Shown here: in pieces, positions 61,086-64,000 of the stretch | Layout of the letters: every line of letters starts with the position of its first letter | How positions within the stretch are numbered: the first letter of the stretch is position 1 | Assembly: GCF_014596085.1 (NCBI RefSeq) | Contig: NZ_JACCJY010000031.1 | Span: forward strand, 1-64,000 | From: Azospirillum tabaci | GTDB lineage: Bacteria > Pseudomonadota > Alphaproteobacteria > Azospirillales > Azospirillaceae | DNA: 64,000 nt | Reading direction: 5' to 3' | Program-made: the position numbers and the translations under genes | The notes under the pieces: model-generated | What the model saw: only the letters and a program-made list of their open reading frames with translations | Told to the model about the DNA's origin: nothing | Database searches by the model: none

Positions 61086-61414
61086 TTAGTGCCCGCGCGG
61101 CAGGCAAACGTTGCGCAGGAATCAAGCGGAGAGCCATAACGCCCGAAATTCACGATTATTGATTGTTTTTCAAAAAGATAGCCTGCGTCCTCCCGAGGTT
61201 GCGCCGTCCCTTCTTCAATCCGTTTGCCCAACATTAGGGCGATTCTCGGTCCTGGCGCCCCGCCGCGTCCGCTCTCCCACCGGACGGAAATGCGCAGTGC
61301 TCTGCCGTTTGGCACGGCGTTCGCAAAGGGATGGGAAACCAACGGAAAAAGTCGGATATCCATAAAGATGAGAGGGTTTCTTCGTGATGCGCGGCCTTCT
61401 TCCGTGAGGTTCCC

Positions 61415-63004
61415 ATGCTGAACACGCCGCGCAGCCGCCGGGGAATGGTCACCTCCCCGCACCATCTCGCCAGCCAGGCCGGTCTCCAGATCCTGCGCGA
61501 CGGCGGCACCGCCGTCGAGGCGGCGGTCGCGGTCGCCGCGGCGCTGGCCGTCGTCTACCCGCACATGACCGGCATCGGCGGCGACGGCTTCTGGCTGATC
61601 GCCGAGCCGGGGCGCGACCCCGTCGCCATCGACGCCTGCGGCGGGGCGGGCAAGGCCGTCTCGCTCGACCTCTACCGGCGCCACGGCCACGCCACCGTGC
61701 CCTGGCGCGGGCCGCTGGCGGCGAACACGGTCGCCGGCACCATCGACGGCTGGCGCGAGGCGTTGGCCGTCAGCGCCGGCTGGGCCGAGCCGCTGCCGCT
61801 CGCCCACATCCTGGACGAAGCCATCGCCCACGCCGAGCAGGGCATCCCGGTCACCGCCAGCCAGGAAGGGCTGACCCGCCAGAAGCTGCACGAGCTGAAG
61901 GACGTTCCCGGCTTCAAGGACACCTTCCTGCCGGGCGGCGCCGTGCCGCTGGAAGGCTCCACGCTGAAGCAGCCGGCGCTGGCCGCCACGCTGCGCCGGC
62001 TGGCGGCGGAGGGGCTGGACAGCTTCTACCGCGGGCCGCTCGCCGCCGTCATCGCGGCGGATCTGCAGCGCGCCGGCTCGCCGGTGGATGCGACGGATCT
62101 TGCAGCCCACGCGGCGCACCGCCGACCGGCCCTGTCGGTCGGCGTGCGCGGGGCGCGGCTGTTCAACCACCCGCCGCCGACGCAGGGTCTGGCCTCGCTG
62201 ATGATCCTCGCGCTGTTCGACCGGCTGGGCGTGACGGAGGGCGAGGGCTTCGACCACGTCCACGGGCTGATCGAGGCGACCAAGCAGGCCTTCCTGGTGC
62301 GCGACCGCGAGGTTGGCGACCCGGCCTACATGGGGCGGGAGGCGCAGAGCTTCCTCGACAACGCCGTGCTGGACGGGCTGGCGGCGAACATCGACCGCGC
62401 CCGCGCGCTGCCCTGGCCCCATGTCGCCAAGCCCGGCGACACGGTGTGGCTGGGCGTGATCGACGGGCAGGGCCGCGCCGTCAGCATGATCCAGAGCGTC
62501 TATTTCGAATTCGGCTCCGGCCTGGTCCTGCCGGAGACCGGCATCACCTGGCAGAACCGCGGCGCCTCCTTCCGCCTGGCGGAGGATGGCTGGAACGCGC
62601 TGGCGCCGGGGCGCAAGCCCTTCCACACGCTGAACCCGGCGATGGCCCGCTTCGACGACGGGCGCAGCATGGTCTACGGCACCATGGGCGGGGAAGGGCA
62701 GCCGCAGACCCAGGCCGCCGTCTTCTCCCGCTACGCCATGTTCGGGCAGGGCCTGCAGGCCGCCGTCACGGCGCCGCGCTGGCTGCTCGGCCGCACCTGG
62801 GGCGAGGACAGCGTGACGCTGAAGCTGGAAAGCCGCTTCGACCCCGCCCTGGTCGCCGCCCTGCGCGACGCCGGGCACGAGGTCGAACTGCTCGACCCGT
62901 TCACGAGCACCATGGGGCATGCGGGCGCCATCGTCCGCCATGCCGACGGGACGCTGGAGGGGGCGACCGATCCCCGCAGCGACGGCGCGGTCGCCGCCTG
63001 GTGA
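61415..63004 (+). CDS. Gamma-glutamyltransferase-family N-terminal nucleophile hydrolase
   Basis: A 529-residue self-cleaving hydrolase. The likely catalytic threonine is T343 in PGDTVWLGVIDGQG, where cleavage would give a large and a small subunit; SMIQSVYFEFGSGLVLPETG and GTMGGEGQPQTQAAVF follow as in the family. No signal peptide is seen, so it is probably cytoplasmic, as in YwrD-like or oxamate amidohydrolase (HpxW)-like members. GAGG lies six bases before the ATG. Linked to the divergent amidohydrolase and the following binding-protein gene, it likely cleaves an imported amide or gamma-glutamyl compound. Confidence 0.85.
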   Translation: MLNTPRSRRGMVTSPHHLASQAGLQILRDGGTAVEAAVAVAAALAVVYPHMTGIGGDGFWLIAEPGRDPVAIDACGGAGKAVSLDLYRRHGHATVPWRGPLAANTVAGTIDGWREALAVSAGWAEPLPLAHILDEAIAHAEQGIPVTASQEGLTRQKLHELKDVPGFKDTFLPGGAVPLEGSTLKQPALAATLRRLAAEGLDSFYRGPLAAVIAADLQRAGSPVDATDLAAHAAHRRPALSVGVRGARLFNHPPPTQGLASLMILALFDRLGVTEGEGFDHVHGLIEATKQAFLVRDREVGDPAYMGREAQSFLDNAVLDGLAANIDRARALPWPHVAKPGDTVWLGVIDGQGRAVSMIQSVYFEFGSGLVLPETGITWQNRGASFRLAEDGWNALAPGRKPFHTLNPAMARFDDGRSMVYGTMGGEGQPQTQAAVFSRYAMFGQGLQAAVTAPRWLLGRTWGEDSVTLKLESRFDPALVAALRDAGHEVELLDPFTSTMGHAGAIVRHADGTLEGATDPRSDGAVAAW

Positions 63005-63090
63005 GCACCATTGGGTGACCGCCACCGAGTGACTACCGCCGAATGACCGCCGACCTGACGGTTCAAATCAAGAAGAGGGGGCTAGACGAC

Positions 63091-64000
63091 ATGCGGACGA
63101 TGAAGACCACGGCGTTGCTGCTGAGCGCCGCGCTGCTGGCGCCGGGCGTGGCCTTTGCGCAGGAGACGATCAAGATCGGCGTCACCCAGCCGCTGACCGG
63201 CGCGGTCGCCGCGTCGGGCAACTACGTCGCCAACGGCGCGCGGGTGGCGGAGGAGGTCGTGAACGCCAACGGCGGCGTTCTCGGCAAGAAGATCCAGCTG
63301 ATCATCGAGGACAACAAGAGCAACCCGAAGGAGGCCGTCGCCTCCGCCGAGAAGCTGATCGTGCGCGACAAGGTCCCGGTGCTGATGGGCGCCTGGAGCT
63401 CGACCTTCACCCTGGCGGTGATGCCGAAGCTGGTGGAGTACGGCGTGCCGATGGTGGTGGAGACCTCCTCCTCGACCAAGATCACCACCTCGGGCAACCC
63501 GTGGGTCTTCCGCATCGCCCCGACCTCCGCCATGGAGGCCAAGTCCTTCGCGGAGAAGCTGGACCATTTCCAGCCGGCCATCCAGAAAGCCGATTTCCTG
63601 GCGGTGAACAACGACTTCGGCCGCGGCTCGGCGGACGAGTTCCGCAAGATGCTCCAGGCCAAGGGCGTCAAGATCGGCGTCACCGAGACGATGGCGCCGG
63701 AGGCCACCGACCTGTCGGCCCAGCTCTCCAGCATCAAGCAGTCGGGCGGCGACACGCTGTTCGTCACCACCGGCGTCGAGCAGATCACCCTGATCCTGAA
63801 GCAGGCCGCCGAGCTGCGCCTGCCGCACCGGATCATCACCAACGGCGGCTCCTCCTCCCCCGACCAGCTCATCGCGCAGGCGGGGGCGGCGGCGGACGGC
63901 GGCTACTTCACGCTGTTCTTCGCCCCCTGGTTCCCGGAGAAGGCCGTTCACCCGACGGTCGCCAAGACCTTCGTCGATGGCTGGAACAAGAAGGGCTACG
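63091..64000 (+). CDS. ABC transporter periplasmic binding protein (partial)
   Basis: The first 303 residues of a LivK-type binding protein, cut by the window end. A signal peptide ends near GVAFA-QETIKIG, followed by IGVTQPLTGAVAASGNYVANG and KIQLIIEDNKSNPKEAVASAEKL. GAGGGGG lies upstream. It follows the gamma-glutamyltransferase-family gene by 86 bases and presumably begins another transporter run beyond the window. Confidence 0.88.
   Translation, partial: MRTMKTTALLLSAALLAPGVAFAQETIKIGVTQPLTGAVAASGNYVANGARVAEEVVNANGGVLGKKIQLIIEDNKSNPKEAVASAEKLIVRDKVPVLMGAWSSTFTLAVMPKLVEYGVPMVVETSSSTKITTSGNPWVFRIAPTSAMEAKSFAEKLDHFQPAIQKADFLAVNNDFGRGSADEFRKMLQAKGVKIGVTETMAPEATDLSAQLSSIKQSGGDTLFVTTGVEQITLILKQAAELRLPHRIITNGGSSSPDQLIAQAGAAADGGYFTLFFAPWFPEKAVHPTVAKTFVDGWNKKGY

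Larger units (their letters stand above)
60709..61414. promoter_or_regulatory. 706-base divergent regulatory region
   Basis: No supported gene. It holds three copies of CAG(C/T)ATACTGA described separately. The size is unusual for this compact window. The 3' half (about 61130-61210) is AT-rich and may carry the promoter of the gamma-glutamyltransferase-family gene. Confidence 0.6.

Overview
The window is GC-rich, densely packed DNA from an alphaproteobacterium, most likely Azospirillum or a close relative. This rests on high GC at third codon positions, the fruB-fruK-fruA fructose PTS with a fused EIIA-HPr-EI protein, three branched-chain-type (Liv/HAAT) ABC systems and several catabolic clusters. 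A parA-parB pair with two parS-like palindromes suggests a secondary replicon (chromid or megaplasmid) rather than the main chromosome. I see no rRNA, tRNA, CRISPR array, insertion sequence or phage genes.

Layout. 1-3210: HAD hydrolase, small protein, FemAB/GNAT-like acyltransferase, small hypothetical protein. 3211-5161: parA (with an N-terminal XRE domain), parB, two parS-like sites. 5340-22072: one long minus-strand block that reads as a complete sulfoacetate pathway. It holds two IclR paralogues, phosphotransacetylase, a tripartite tricarboxylate-type transporter (TctCBA), acylating sulfoacetaldehyde dehydrogenase (SauS-like), an ADP-forming CoA ligase pair (SucCD-like), a SoeABC-like sulfite-oxidising molybdoenzyme, an unknown 122-residue protein, and Xsc. 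Both IclR genes are preceded by the same 17-bp box. 22570-33156: an Lrp-type regulator diverges from RidA, a cysteine-synthase-fold PLP enzyme, two L-2-aminothiazoline-4-carboxylate (ATC) hydrolase-family proteins, a five-gene Liv transporter, an M20 amidohydrolase and a FAD amine/amino-acid oxidase. I propose uptake of a thiazoline or N-carbamoyl-cysteine-type compound, conversion to cysteine, then to sulfide and pyruvate.

33279-41118: TPR-glycosyltransferase fusion, FkbM methyltransferase with a partial internal duplication, small proteins, VanZ-like protein, a response regulator convergent with a HisKA_2 kinase, and a lipoprotein. 41219-47907: fruBKA (minus) divergent from a LacI-type FruR (plus), with three FruR/Cra-like operators and a terminator. 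48025-58247: a nicotinate (nic) lower pathway, nicC-nicE-nicD-nicX-nicF plus a TetR gene, followed upstream by a Liv-type transporter. 58501-64000: two small proteins, a dihydroorotase-like amidohydrolase divergent from a gamma-glutamyltransferase-family hydrolase across a 706-bp region with three CAG(C/T)ATACTGA boxes, and a third Liv-type binding protein cut by the window end.

A long inverted repeat rich in CCCTCCCC occurs four times, always between genes, and a shorter hairpin family occurs at least twice. Bases 1-229 show no gene I can support. Family assignments come from reading motifs by eye; no database search was run.
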